The position numbers and the translations under genes are program-made. A stretch of 29,053 nucleotides of DNA from G963674505 sp964575975 (lineage in GTDB: Bacteria > Desulfobacterota > Desulfobacteria > Desulfobacterales > SKZT01): positions 1 to 29,053 of the forward strand of contig CAZNTU010000057.1 of the NCBI GenBank assembly GCA_964575975.1. Direction: 5' to 3'. Every line of letters starts with the position of its first letter. Positions within the stretch are counted from its first letter, which is position 1. The notes beneath the pieces are model-generated. The model was not told the origin of the DNA, made no database searches, and saw only the letters and a program-made list of their open reading frames with translations. Of the stretch, positions 1-7,718 are shown piece by piece.

Positions 1-18
1 GCGTTTCGTTTCCGCTCC

Positions 19-645
19 TTATTCGGCGACGATCTTTTCCGACTCTCGGGTCTCGTGATCCTCCAAGGTCTTTTTCATGGTTTCGATCGCTTTCGCGTTG
101 TACTCCGTCATTTCCTTCTCGAAAGATTCCTTCTTCTCCTGGTAGGATTTCACCCTGTCGTTGAACGCGCGAACCTTCGCGTTTCGCGCGTCGATCTGGT
201 CCGAAGTCAACTCGCCTTCGGAGAGCTTCGCAAGTTCCTCCCTTTCTTTCATCATCTCGTCGTATTCAAGGGCCAACGAGTTTCTCTTCTCCCCGAGACT
301 TTTATAGACGGCGTCGAAATCGTAATTTTTTTCCTCGTCTTCGGTTTGTCCTGAATCCGCCGCTCGGTCGTGCATGTCTATCGTCAACTTCTCCGCGCCT
401 GAATCCGACTTCTTTTCTGATTCCGGTTCGCTTTGACCTCCGGGAGAAAGTGTCGCTTCGACGTTTGTCGTGTTCGTCTCGTAAGCCTGATATTCCTTGA
501 CTCCGGGACGCTGGTCTTCCGGAATCATTCCGAAATCGTCCGTATACCGAACCTTCCCGTTCTCGTCCGTATACCGGTAAAATTCCGCGCCCGCGTAATG
601 GGCGAAAAACAAAAACAACAATGTCATGAAAGCTATCTGTCGCAA
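19..645 (-). CDS. DUF4124-type secreted coiled-coil protein
   Basis: 208 aa. An N-terminal signal peptide (hydrophobic residues 5-20, ending AGA) is followed by a short DUF4124-like segment, FYRYTDENGKVRYTDDF, which is typical of periplasmic proteins of this family. A low-complexity acidic linker follows, then a long charged helical region (about residues 110-205) that looks like a coiled coil. The start is TTG, chosen because AAGGGGG lies 8 nt upstream and because it keeps the full signal peptide; the next ATG (627) would leave too long a spacing. The function of DUF4124 is unknown; periplasmic location is inferred. The gene is monocistronic with its own sigma70-like promoter (see 711-740). 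Confidence 0.8.
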   Translation of the reverse strand: MRQIAFMTLLFLFFAHYAGAEFYRYTDENGKVRYTDDFGMIPEDQRPGVKEYQAYETNTTNVEATLSPGGQSEPESEKKSDSGAEKLTIDMHDRAADSGQTEDEEKNYDFDAVYKSLGEKRNSLALEYDEMMKEREELAKLSEGELTSDQIDARNAKVRAFNDRVKSYQEKKESFEKEMTEYNAKAIETMKKTLEDHETRESEKIVAE

Positions 646-710
646 TGTGTCGTCCCCCTTTTAAAATTACGGTTGAAAAACTCGGAAAGGACGCCGAACC
701 GAACGGTTCT

Positions 711-740
711 TTTATAGGCTTAATTTCAGAATACTGTCAA
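711..740 (-). promoter_or_regulatory. sigma70-type promoter for the DUF4124 gene
   Basis: On the minus strand TTGACA (740-735) is followed after 18 bp by TATAAA (716-711). This is a perfect -35 and a 5/6 match -10. The predicted transcript starts near 704, giving a leader of about 60 nt before the TTG start at 645. It lies in the gap downstream of the histidine kinase gene, so the DUF4124 gene is probably transcribed independently. Confidence 0.6.
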
Positions 741-793
741 GTCGATCGGAAGAAGAGGCGTGGCGGTGGTGCGCAGAGGGCTCGAAGGATTCG

Positions 794-2536
794 TCAGGTT
801 CGATTCGTCCCGTCGAGAGCACTTCTGATTGTTTCGGCCAGTTCTTTCTTTACCATCGGTTTGTAGGCCAATGTCGCGATACCCATTTTCATTGCGCTCT
901 CGCGCGACATCTTATTGTTGTTGCCCGTTTGCAAAACGACAGGTATGTCGGGCCTGATTTCCATCAATTTTTTCGCCAGCCTGTCGCCCGTCATCTTCGG
1001 CATGCTCATGTCGGCGACGACAAGATCGAACCCCTTGGGATCGGACTTGAACAACTCGAGGGCTTCCAGGCTGTTTGTTCGGGAAGTAACTTTATAGCCC
1101 AGTCTTTCCAGTATTTTGCGTTGTATCCCCGCGACTGTCGGTTCGCGATCGATCAACAGGATTTTTTCGTTTCCGCCAGAAAAAACCTCCGACTGCCGGA
1201 TGTTTTCGTTCGGACCTTTTTTCGCGACGGGCAAATAAATCCTGAATTCGGCCCCTTCGCCTTCCTCGCTGGAAACCGTTATCTCTCCCCCGTATTTTTT
1301 GACAATGCCCCGAGCGATCGCCAAGCCCATTCCCGAACCCTCTCCCGGAGGGCGCGTCGTGAAATAAGGCTCGAATATCGATGCGACAATGCCCGATGGA
1401 ATGCCTGTGCCGGTATCGGAAAACGATATTTTCAGGTAGTCACCCGGAGAAAGGTTTTCGAACAGGTCTGCAGTATCCTCGTCCAACGTTTCGTCCTTCA
1501 ATTCGATTTCGAGAGTGCCTCCGTCTTCTTCCATCGCCAGACATGCGTTTGTGCATAGGTTCATGAAGATCTGATGGATTTGCGTGGGATCGCCCTTGAC
1601 CAGGGAATCGCTTTGGAAGTTGGTCCTGACTTCGATATTGGGGGGGATGGACGATCTCAGCAGCTTCAAGGCCTCGTCCGCGACCTCGCGGACCTGCACG
1701 GTCGAGGTTTCCTGATCGCCTTGACGAGCGAACTTTAAAATTTGCTTCACCAATTCTCTCGCTCGAATTCCGGCCTTGTAGATTTCCCGCAAATTCCGAT
1801 CAAGCGTCGTGTCTTGCTCGATGTCCTCCATGGCAAGCTCCGCGTATCCTATGATCGCGGAAAGAAGATTGTTGAAATCGTGTGCGATGCCTCCCGAAAG
1901 GGCTCCGATGGATTCCATCTTGTTTCTTTGTCTGACCTTGTCCTCCATTTTTTTCTGCATCGTCAAATCCCGGACGAAAACCAAGGTGGAGGGAGAGCCT
2001 TCCCATTGGACGACGCTCGAATTGATTTCGACGACCAGTTCCGTGCCGTCTTTTCGAAATGCCCTGACATTGTAGCGGTCGGGGATCTTTTCTTCATTCG
2101 GTCTTTTCGGGTGGTACTCGGCCAGTTTAAACCTGTCTTCCGGATGGATAATGTCGAGATATCCTTCTTCTTTTATTTCGTCGAAAGAGAAACCCGTCAA
2201 CTCCAGAAGTTTCGAATTGGCAAACTTCAACTTGCCGTTTTGCGCAATGAAAAAGCCGTCGGGAGAATTTTCGACGACCGTTCGAAATTTCGATTCGGAA
2301 ACCTTCACCGCTTCCTCGATAGTCTTCAAATCCGTGGCATCCATCATAAACAATTGTCTGCACTCGATATCGTCGATGCTTTTGGCGAATCCACTTGTAA
2401 ATTCGTAATTGTCGGAATTCCGGTCGAGGCGAACCCGCTTTTCGCAGGCTTTCCTCGCGCGTGCCGCAATGGATTGCAATTCCGCCCTCTCTACTCCTCG
2501 CGCCGGTTCGTCGCAAATGCAGTTCGTCATTTCCAT
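794..2536 (-). CDS. PAS-domain hybrid histidine kinase with C-terminal receiver
   Basis: 580 aa, with no membrane segment or signal peptide, so probably a cytoplasmic sensor. Domain order: an N-terminal stretch (1-75) without a recognisable domain; a PAS domain (about 80-195); HisKA with the H-box GGIAHDFNN and phosphoacceptor His219; HATPase_c with N box NLCTNAC and G boxes DTGTGIP and GSGMGLAI; and a receiver domain (about 455-575) with acidic residues in LLIDRE, phosphoacceptor Asp509 in VVADMSMPKM and the conserved Lys in YKP. The GGIAHDFNNLL box is typical of PAS hybrid kinases of delta-proteobacterial type. No cognate output regulator is adjacent, so the target is unknown. The ATG at 2536 has only a weak GGA 6 nt upstream; an ATG two codons later is possible. 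Confidence 0.9.
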   Translation of the reverse strand: MEMTNCICDEPARGVERAELQSIAARARKACEKRVRLDRNSDNYEFTSGFAKSIDDIECRQLFMMDATDLKTIEEAVKVSESKFRTVVENSPDGFFIAQNGKLKFANSKLLELTGFSFDEIKEEGYLDIIHPEDRFKLAEYHPKRPNEEKIPDRYNVRAFRKDGTELVVEINSSVVQWEGSPSTLVFVRDLTMQKKMEDKVRQRNKMESIGALSGGIAHDFNNLLSAIIGYAELAMEDIEQDTTLDRNLREIYKAGIRARELVKQILKFARQGDQETSTVQVREVADEALKLLRSSIPPNIEVRTNFQSDSLVKGDPTQIHQIFMNLCTNACLAMEEDGGTLEIELKDETLDEDTADLFENLSPGDYLKISFSDTGTGIPSGIVASIFEPYFTTRPPGEGSGMGLAIARGIVKKYGGEITVSSEEGEGAEFRIYLPVAKKGPNENIRQSEVFSGGNEKILLIDREPTVAGIQRKILERLGYKVTSRTNSLEALELFKSDPKGFDLVVADMSMPKMTGDRLAKKLMEIRPDIPVVLQTGNNNKMSRESAMKMGIATLAYKPMVKKELAETIRSALDGTNRT

Positions 2537-2769
2537 GTTGTTCCGAAAGAAAAAACGGTGGAACAGCGTTCAGCTTTTCGAAGTGTCTCCCCTTAACCTT
2601 GACGTTACTTTATCAAAAAAGAAGAACGGATTGCAAACAAAAAGTTCGACGAAGTCATTGCAATCTTTAAAATCGGTATTTAGATATTTGTTTCAGGATT
2701 CGAGGCCGGGTCTTGAATCTTGAAGGATCTGACGGTTAGGATGTTTTTTATGCGAGGAACAAGCAATCT
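2537..2769. other. Divergent intergenic region
   Basis: 233 bp between the divergent histidine kinase and ZIP transporter genes. It is AT-rich around 2600-2700 and must hold promoters for both. I found no convincing consensus pair, operator palindrome or riboswitch-like structure. Confidence 0.5.
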
Positions 2770-3585
2770 ATGCAAATGGAATATTTTTCGAAGTTGCATC
2801 CGGTCTTCCAGGCTTTTCTGGCCACCATGTTCACATGGTTTATGACCGCTTTTGGAGCGGGGATGGTTTTCTTTTTCAAAAAGATCGACAGAAAAATGCT
2901 GGACGCCATGCTCGGATTCGCGGCGGGGGTGATGATCGCGGCCTCGTACTGGTCGCTTTTGGCCCCGGCGATCGAGATGGCCAAGGAATCGAGTCTTCCA
3001 CCATGGATACCGGCCACCTCCGGCTTTCTATCGGGCGGAGCTTTTCTCTGGATCGTAGACAGGCTCATTCCCCACGTCCACATGGGATTTCCCACATCCG
3101 AGGCCGAAGGAATCCACACGAGCTGGAGAAGAAGCGTCCTGTTGGTACTGGCGATCACGATCCACAATATCCCCGAAGGCCTGGCCGTGGGGGTCGCGTT
3201 CGGAGCGCTTGCCGCCGATTTGCCGTCGGCATCTCTGGGAGGAGCCGTAGCCCTCGCTCTCGGCATTGGCATACAGAACTTCCCGGAGGGTTCCGCCGTG
3301 TCGGTACCCCTTCGAAGGGAGGGATTCTCGAGAATGAAAAGCTTCTGGTACGGGCAGCTTTCCGGCGTCGTCGAACCCATGGCCGGCGTGCTGGGCGCCG
3401 TGTCCGTGATCTACATGAAGCCCATCCTTCCCTTCGCGCTTTCCTTCGCCGCCGGAGCCATGATCTACGTTGTGGTCGAGGAACTGATCCCGGAATCCCA
3501 AATGGAAAAGCACACCGATTTCGCCACCACCGGGGCGATGATGGGATTTGCGGTGATGATGACCTTGGATGTCGCGTTGGGATGA
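2770..3585 (+). CDS. ZIP family divalent metal transporter (GufA/ZupT-like)
   Basis: 271 aa inner-membrane protein with about eight hydrophobic segments. The two ZIP metal-site motifs are visible: HNIPEG beginning at His132 and the second copy QNFPEG about 40 residues later. Family members carry Zn2+, Fe2+ or other divalent metals into the cytoplasm; the substrate cannot be read from sequence. A histidine-bearing loop (RLIPHVHMGF) near residue 100 may contribute to metal binding. The ATG at 2770 is preceded by GAGGAA at about 11 nt; a second ATG two codons later would be equally close. The gene stands alone, divergent from the kinase and convergent with the tyrA operon. No metal-responsive regulator is adjacent. 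Confidence 0.9.
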   Translation: MQMEYFSKLHPVFQAFLATMFTWFMTAFGAGMVFFFKKIDRKMLDAMLGFAAGVMIAASYWSLLAPAIEMAKESSLPPWIPATSGFLSGGAFLWIVDRLIPHVHMGFPTSEAEGIHTSWRRSVLLVLAITIHNIPEGLAVGVAFGALAADLPSASLGGAVALALGIGIQNFPEGSAVSVPLRREGFSRMKSFWYGQLSGVVEPMAGVLGAVSVIYMKPILPFALSFAAGAMIYVVVEELIPESQMEKHTDFATTGAMMGFAVMMTLDVALG

Positions 3586-3674
3586 GAGGTTCCAGTTCTG
3601 CATGATGTATATGTTGGCGAACGAGGCGGAGGACCAGTGCAAAACGACGTATTGAAGACGGAAGGACGGCTTTG

Positions 3675-4355
3675 TCATTTTCCGGCAGTTGTTTTCCCTT
3701 TCCTTTTGGCTTTCGCTTTTTTCGAGCGACGCCCACTGGAACCGGAAACGGTTTCGAGACCAACCAAGTTCTGGTTTTCGTCGAACACGTAGACGGCCTT
3801 CTTTCCGTTCATTGTCAGGAAAAGGTCGGGGTTCTTCCTTTTGCCGTAATCGACGCCCACGACTCTTTGAAACCGAAATCCTTTCGTCACGCCTTTTTCG
3901 ATCATTTCGTTGTCGATGACGACCGTCGGACATTTGGTGCAGAAAAAACCCGCAGGCGCGAACATTGCGCGCGCCACCTCCTCCCGGGTCGCGTAAATGA
4001 AATTGGCGTAGCATTGCCGGGTCGGCGATTGGCATTTCGGGCAAATATCGGGGTTCTTCGCCACCCCCAATTCGTACGCATGCCTTACTTCGCCCTCGTA
4101 CCTCGGAATTTCGTCCATTTTCCGGGCGATTTCGTCGCGAATCGTCTCTTGTTCGCTTTCGTCGAACGCATCCAAATTGAGATGAACGGAATGGTCTTCC
4201 TGATTTATTCGCAATACTTTCCCGGAGCCGAGAGTGAATTTCCCGAACATCCTTTTGCCGGCTCCTTTCAGCCAAAAAAAGGCTCTGGCCGGCAGGAAAA
4301 CCACGAAAAGAAAAACCGACAAAAGCAAAAGCAAAAAATTAGTCAGGTACCCCAT
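3675..4355 (-). CDS. Membrane-anchored protein with a zinc-ribbon-like Cys set
   Basis: 226 aa. One N-terminal transmembrane helix (about 5-28) is followed by a soluble domain. Two CxxC pairs, CPKC and CTKC, lie about 35 residues apart in the middle and suggest a zinc ribbon; a lone Cys lies between them. The tail is strongly basic (RRSKKAKAKRKGK), suggesting contact with nucleic acid or acidic polymer. I do not recognise the family. It is the third gene of the tyrA-mpl operon, starting 18 nt after the mpl stop. It could be a conserved membrane protein of unknown function. Confidence 0.7.
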   Translation of the reverse strand: MGYLTNFLLLLLSVFLFVVFLPARAFFWLKGAGKRMFGKFTLGSGKVLRINQEDHSVHLNLDAFDESEQETIRDEIARKMDEIPRYEGEVRHAYELGVAKNPDICPKCQSPTRQCYANFIYATREEVARAMFAPAGFFCTKCPTVVIDNEMIEKGVTKGFRFQRVVGVDYGKRKNPDLFLTMNGKKAVYVFDENQNLVGLETVSGSSGRRSKKAKAKRKGKTTAGK

Positions 4356-4373
4356 AATTCACCCGATTTCCAG

Positions 4374-5798
4374 CTAAAGGCTCTCCAGCAATTTGCAGTG
4401 GATATTGTCGAACCCGCCGTTGGACATGACCAGCACCAAATCGTTTGGTTTCGAGATTTTCGCCGCGAATTCGACTATCGAGTCCGTCGTCTCGAAATAA
4501 TAGGCTTCCTTTCCCCGGCGGCGAAGGTCCTCCACCAGTTTTTCCGAGGAAAAGCGCATGTTTTCGGGAATCTTGTTCAACAGAGGGGGTTTTCTGACGC
4601 AGACGACGTCCGCCCCGTCGAACGACTGCGGATACGCGTCCTGGAAAACGTCCCGCATGCTGGTGTTGGTTCGCGGCTCGAAGACGGCGACGAGTTTTCC
4701 GTCCGGGAAAAAAGGCTTGACCGCCCGGATAGTCTCCCTTACGGCGGTCGGATGGTGCGCGAAATCGTCCATGACCGTCACTCCGTTCTTCACCCCCCGT
4801 ATTTCCTGCCGACGCCTGACGCCTTTGAACGTCGCGAGTCCCGCCGCAATTTCCTCCTTGCCAAGCCCCAGTTCCTTGCAGACCGCGATCACGGACAGCG
4901 CGTTCAAGAGATTGTGTTCGCCCATCATGGATGTTTTAAAATCGCCCAAAGATTTCCCGTTTTCCCATATCTCGAAAACGATCGCGGGGGGATTCACGGC
5001 ATAGTTTCCCAGTCGCCACTCCGATTTCGGCTTCTTGCCGTAGAACCCGACCGGGCATTTGGAAAACGCGACGACTTCGCGGATGTTGTCGTCGTCGTCA
5101 TGGGCGAAAATCCGGCTGTTTTCCGGAGCTTTCTCCACGAAGGCCTTGAACGCTCCCTTCACGCTTTCGATGTTTTCGAAAATGTCTGCGTGGTCGAACT
5201 CGATGCTGGTCACGACGGCCATCTCCGGAGGATAGTGCAGGAATTTAGCTCCCTTATCGAAAAAGGCGGTATCGTATTCGTCGCCTTCCAAGACGATGCA
5301 GTCTCCTTTTCCCAGGCGATAGTTGCTTTCGAAGTTCTTCAGGATGCCGCCGATCATAAACGAGGGGTCCCGCCCGGCGCTGTGCAGAATCCACGCCAGC
5401 AGGGACGACGTAGTGGTTTTGCCGTGGCAGCCTGTCACGACCAAGCGTTTTTTCCTTTTGGCGATGAAATGGTTGATCGCCTGGGGCATGGAGCAATAGG
5501 CGAGACCCTTTTCCCGGAGCCCGATCGCTTCGGGATTTTCCCTGGTCACGGCGTTTCCGACCACTACGAGATCGACGCCTTCCTCGATGTTGTCGCCGCT
5601 GTAGCCGTCTTTAACGACGATATTCTTTTTCAGCAGAAAATCGCTCATGGGCGGATAGACCTTGCTGTCGGAGCCCGATACGTTGTAGCCCGATTCCTTC
5701 AGCATGGCCGAGAGCGCGCCCATGGCAGTGCCGCAAACGGCGATCAAATGGATGTTTTCGACTTTTTCCGGTATTTTGTTCAAAGCGGGATCGAGCAC
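4374..5798 (-). CDS. mpl: UDP-N-acetylmuramate:tripeptide ligase (murein peptide ligase)
   Basis: 474 aa, Mur ligase superfamily. Mpl reattaches the recycled L-Ala-gamma-D-Glu-meso-Dap peptide to UDP-MurNAc in the cytoplasm, feeding peptidoglycan synthesis. The N-terminal motif HLIAVCGTAMG matches the Mpl-type dinucleotide-like site (E. coli has ILGICGTFMGG), and the central ATP loop is TGCHGKTTT. The Mur C-terminal signature VMDDFAHHPTAV and a following region with EPRTNT are present. An in-frame extension reaches 5879 but overlaps tyrA by 76 nt and does not resemble Mpl. I chose GTG at 5798, which lies 5 nt after the tyrA stop and has AAAGG 11 nt upstream inside the end of tyrA. That implies translational coupling with tyrA. 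Confidence 0.93.
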   Translation of the reverse strand: MLDPALNKIPEKVENIHLIAVCGTAMGALSAMLKESGYNVSGSDSKVYPPMSDFLLKKNIVVKDGYSGDNIEEGVDLVVVGNAVTRENPEAIGLREKGLAYCSMPQAINHFIAKRKKRLVVTGCHGKTTTSSLLAWILHSAGRDPSFMIGGILKNFESNYRLGKGDCIVLEGDEYDTAFFDKGAKFLHYPPEMAVVTSIEFDHADIFENIESVKGAFKAFVEKAPENSRIFAHDDDDNIREVVAFSKCPVGFYGKKPKSEWRLGNYAVNPPAIVFEIWENGKSLGDFKTSMMGEHNLLNALSVIAVCKELGLGKEEIAAGLATFKGVRRRQEIRGVKNGVTVMDDFAHHPTAVRETIRAVKPFFPDGKLVAVFEPRTNTSMRDVFQDAYPQSFDGADVVCVRKPPLLNKIPENMRFSSEKLVEDLRRRGKEAYYFETTDSIVEFAAKISKPNDLVLVMSNGGFDNIHCKLLESL

Positions 5799-5803
5799 GG
5801 ATT

Positions 5804-6988
5804 CTAAAACCTTTCGATTAGTTTTTCCAGCATGAACGAGCTTTCTCTCATGGCCTGCTCTCCGAACGGGCCGAACCATTCGGCGATTTTTCGGAACTCT
5901 TTCTTGAACAGGTCCTTGTCGCCTTTTTCGATCATGTCGAGGTTTTCGTTTACGGATTTCATGTAGTCCTTCAGAAGCTCGAGCCGTTCCGGGGAGGCGA
6001 AAATGATTTCCGAGTAGAGAGCTTCGTCTTGGGCGAACAGGCGTCCCACCATGCCAAGCTCCAGGCGGTAGATGGGGCTCGAGAACTCCAGGGTGCGATG
6101 AATGTCGGTCCGGCGACGGGCCAGGAACTGTCCGAAGGCGAACGTGGCGAAGTGCCTCAGGGTTTGCACGATTCCCATGATTTCATCGTGTTCTTCGGCT
6201 GTCGCCCTTACGATGATGGTCCCCCAGGAGGCGAACTGGTCCACCACCCATTGGCAGGCCGGATCGTCCCGTCCCGGCGTCACGACCACGATCTGCTTGT
6301 CCATGGTGGACGGCGTGGGGCCGAAGAGGGGGTGAAGCCCGACGACCGGTCCCCGGTGGGCCTCGAGCATGGCCTTCAGGGGCGCGGCCTTGACGCTCGT
6401 CAGGTCGGTCAACACGCATTCTTTCGGAAGGTTCGGACCCAGGGCACGGGCCAGCTCGGGGGTTCTGTCGATGGGCACGCTCAGAATCGCCAAGTCGATA
6501 CCTTCGCACAGTCGGCCGACCTCGTTCCAGTCGTGGCGGCCCAGAATTCTGGCTTCGTAGCCCGCTTCTGAAAAGTAGCGGCGGAAATAGGCGCCCATCT
6601 CGCCCGCGCCGCCCACGATGAGCACCTTGGCGCCGGGTCTGAGTCCTTTCCTGGCGAAATCCCTCGATTGCTTGATCCTGGACTGGCGGATGACGGACCT
6701 GAAGATTTCCTCAACGAAATCGGGGTTCAAGCCGGACGCCCGGCTCTGGCTTCTCCGGTTGGAAATCAGGTATTCCTCCCGGGCCGGATGGTAGACCGGA
6801 AGATTGTTCGATTTTTTCAGGGAGACGACCTTTTCCACAACGTCAAGTCTTTTTGCCAGAAGCGAAACTATGTCGCGATCGATGCCGTCGATTTCGTCCC
6901 TGAGCATTTCCAGCTCCCGAGCGATATCCTTGTTTCTTCCAGAATCGTCGAGCGTCGTCACGTTTTCGTTGCCTTCTTCTTTTTTCAT
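5804..6988 (-). CDS. tyrA: Bifunctional chorismate mutase / prephenate dehydrogenase (T-protein)
   Basis: 394 aa. The AroQ-type chorismate mutase domain (about 25-110; LRDEIDGIDRDIVSLLAKRL, followed by VYHPAREE) is fused to a prephenate dehydrogenase domain with NAD-binding VLIVGGAGEMG. It converts chorismate to prephenate and then to 4-hydroxyphenylpyruvate for tyrosine. Domain order and many blocks (GLHPLFGP, LRHFATFA, SSPIYRLELGMVGRLFAQD) closely parallel the gamma-proteobacterial T-protein. The ATG at 6988 has AAGGA 6 nt upstream; the longer open frame reaching 7330 is not protein-like and was rejected. The ATG overlaps the stop of a 44-codon upstream ORF (ATGA), suggesting leader-mediated control. 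It heads the operon tyrA-mpl-zinc ribbon gene. Confidence 0.95.
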   Translation of the reverse strand: MKKEEGNENVTTLDDSGRNKDIARELEMLRDEIDGIDRDIVSLLAKRLDVVEKVVSLKKSNNLPVYHPAREEYLISNRRSQSRASGLNPDFVEEIFRSVIRQSRIKQSRDFARKGLRPGAKVLIVGGAGEMGAYFRRYFSEAGYEARILGRHDWNEVGRLCEGIDLAILSVPIDRTPELARALGPNLPKECVLTDLTSVKAAPLKAMLEAHRGPVVGLHPLFGPTPSTMDKQIVVVTPGRDDPACQWVVDQFASWGTIIVRATAEEHDEIMGIVQTLRHFATFAFGQFLARRRTDIHRTLEFSSPIYRLELGMVGRLFAQDEALYSEIIFASPERLELLKDYMKSVNENLDMIEKGDKDLFKKEFRKIAEWFGPFGEQAMRESSFMLEKLIERF

Positions 6989-7119
6989 CGTTTCCTTCCC
7001 GGTTCGATTACGGTTCCAGGGGGTTCTGTTTCTTTTTGTGGACTCCAAGCTCCCCGCCCCCAGCGAGCGAATTGGAGTTGAGCCGGTCTCCGATTTTCGT
7101 TCGGACTCGCGGCATTCAT
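6985..7119 (-). CDS. Candidate 44-codon upstream ORF coupled to tyrA
   Basis: An ATG at 7119 has AAAGG 4 nt upstream and opens a 44-codon frame ending in TGA that overlaps the tyrA start as ATGA. The peptide is Arg/Pro-rich and contains two Trp codons (in RWGRGAW) encoded within the hairpin at 7042-7078. It may be a regulatory leader peptide. It has no Tyr and only one Phe, so classical tyrosine attenuation is not supported. It could equally be a chance frame. Confidence 0.4.
   Translation of the reverse strand: MNAASPNENRRPAQLQFARWGRGAWSPQKETEPPGTVIEPGRKR
7042..7078 (-). promoter_or_regulatory. Hairpin in the tyrA leader, possible regulatory RNA element
   Basis: Inverted repeat with arms ACTCCAA (7042-7048) and TTGGAGT (7072-7078), extended inward by GCTC (7049-7052) and GAGC (7065-7068) with a 3-nt bulge. 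This gives 11 bp in total with a 12-nt G/C loop. On the tyrA-sense strand the loop contains GGGGG, and CCCCC follows about 35 nt downstream near 7019-7023, so an H-type pseudoknot is possible. No U tract follows, so it is not a simple terminator. It lies about 55 nt upstream of the tyrA start codon. Confidence 0.4.
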
Positions 7120-7378
7120 AGCACCTTTGTTCGGCATTTGGCAAGGTTTCCATGAATGCGGCCCCGTGGACGCGCCATGCCCTTCGTCTCGATGCGCAAG
7201 CCTTCCGGAACGACGGAATATCTCTTTCCTCTCGCGTCGGCAGTCGCAGTTGGCCTGCGAAAATCGGTAACAGTCGGATAAAAAACGCGGTGTGTACCGA
7301 TTTTTCCTCGCGACTGGTCCTTTTTTCCATCGCCGATTTTCTTTATTGTTCCCGGATAACAAGGAAAGGAGACGGTAA
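7120..7378. other. Divergent tyrA / DUF2917 intergenic remainder
   Basis: About 260 bp between the upstream ORF of tyrA and the DUF2917-like gene. It should carry promoters for both directions, but I saw no consensus pair I would defend. The only clear site is the AAAGGAG ribosome binding site just before 7379. Confidence 0.4.
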
Positions 7379-7699
7379 ATGAAAGGAAATTCCACAGGAA
7401 AGGCAACGGTTGTCGTTTCGAGTTTTGCGGGGACGGGAGAAGACGCGGTTTTCCTGAAAAAAAACGATTTGGCGTCGTTGAGGGGCTGCAATATAGAAAT
7501 AAGGTGTATCGACGGGGCTCTGCTGGTGACTTGGCCCGACGGCAACGAGGCTTGCTTGAAGCCGAATCAGAGCGTGCGGATATCCTCGAAGGGCAAAATC
7601 TGCATCCTGGCCCTCGAAAAATCCGGCGTCGGGATCGAAAAGCCGATTCGAGGGAAAACTCTCGGACTTCAAAAAAGAGCCAAATTCCAAGAAAGGTAA
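7379..7699 (+). CDS. DUF2917-like small protein
   Basis: 106 aa, soluble, without signal peptide. The core (about residues 25-85) follows the DUF2917 pattern: a KKNDLASLRGC strand, a DGALLVTWPDGNEACLKPNQSVRI segment like the small cupin-like beta structure of the family, then a short ILAL strand. The biochemical role of DUF2917 is unknown. The ATG is preceded by GGAAAGGAG at 7 nt, a strong ribosome binding site. It is divergent from tyrA and convergent with the anti-sigma gene, whose stop lies only 20 nt away. The basic C-terminal tail (about 85-106) does not resemble a known domain. Confidence 0.65.
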   Translation: MKGNSTGKATVVVSSFAGTGEDAVFLKKNDLASLRGCNIEIRCIDGALLVTWPDGNEACLKPNQSVRISSKGKICILALEKSGVGIEKPIRGKTLGLQKRAKFQER

Positions 7700-7718
7700 G
7701 ATGCGTTTGTATGTATTA

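Noticed and set aside
3672..5807. Long plus-strand open frame (711 codons) opposite the mpl operon
   Set aside because: It is antisense to two well-supported genes (Mpl and the zinc-ribbon protein) and shows no recognisable domain; such frames are common opposite G/C-biased genes.
7042..7078. Rho-independent terminator
   Set aside because: There is a hairpin but no U tract on the transcribed strand, and it sits within the tyrA leader rather than after a gene.
6989..7330. N-terminal extension of TyrA to 508 aa
   Set aside because: The extra residues are Arg/Ser-rich and not family-like, while the ATG at 6988 has AAGGA at 6 nt and gives a T-protein of normal length.
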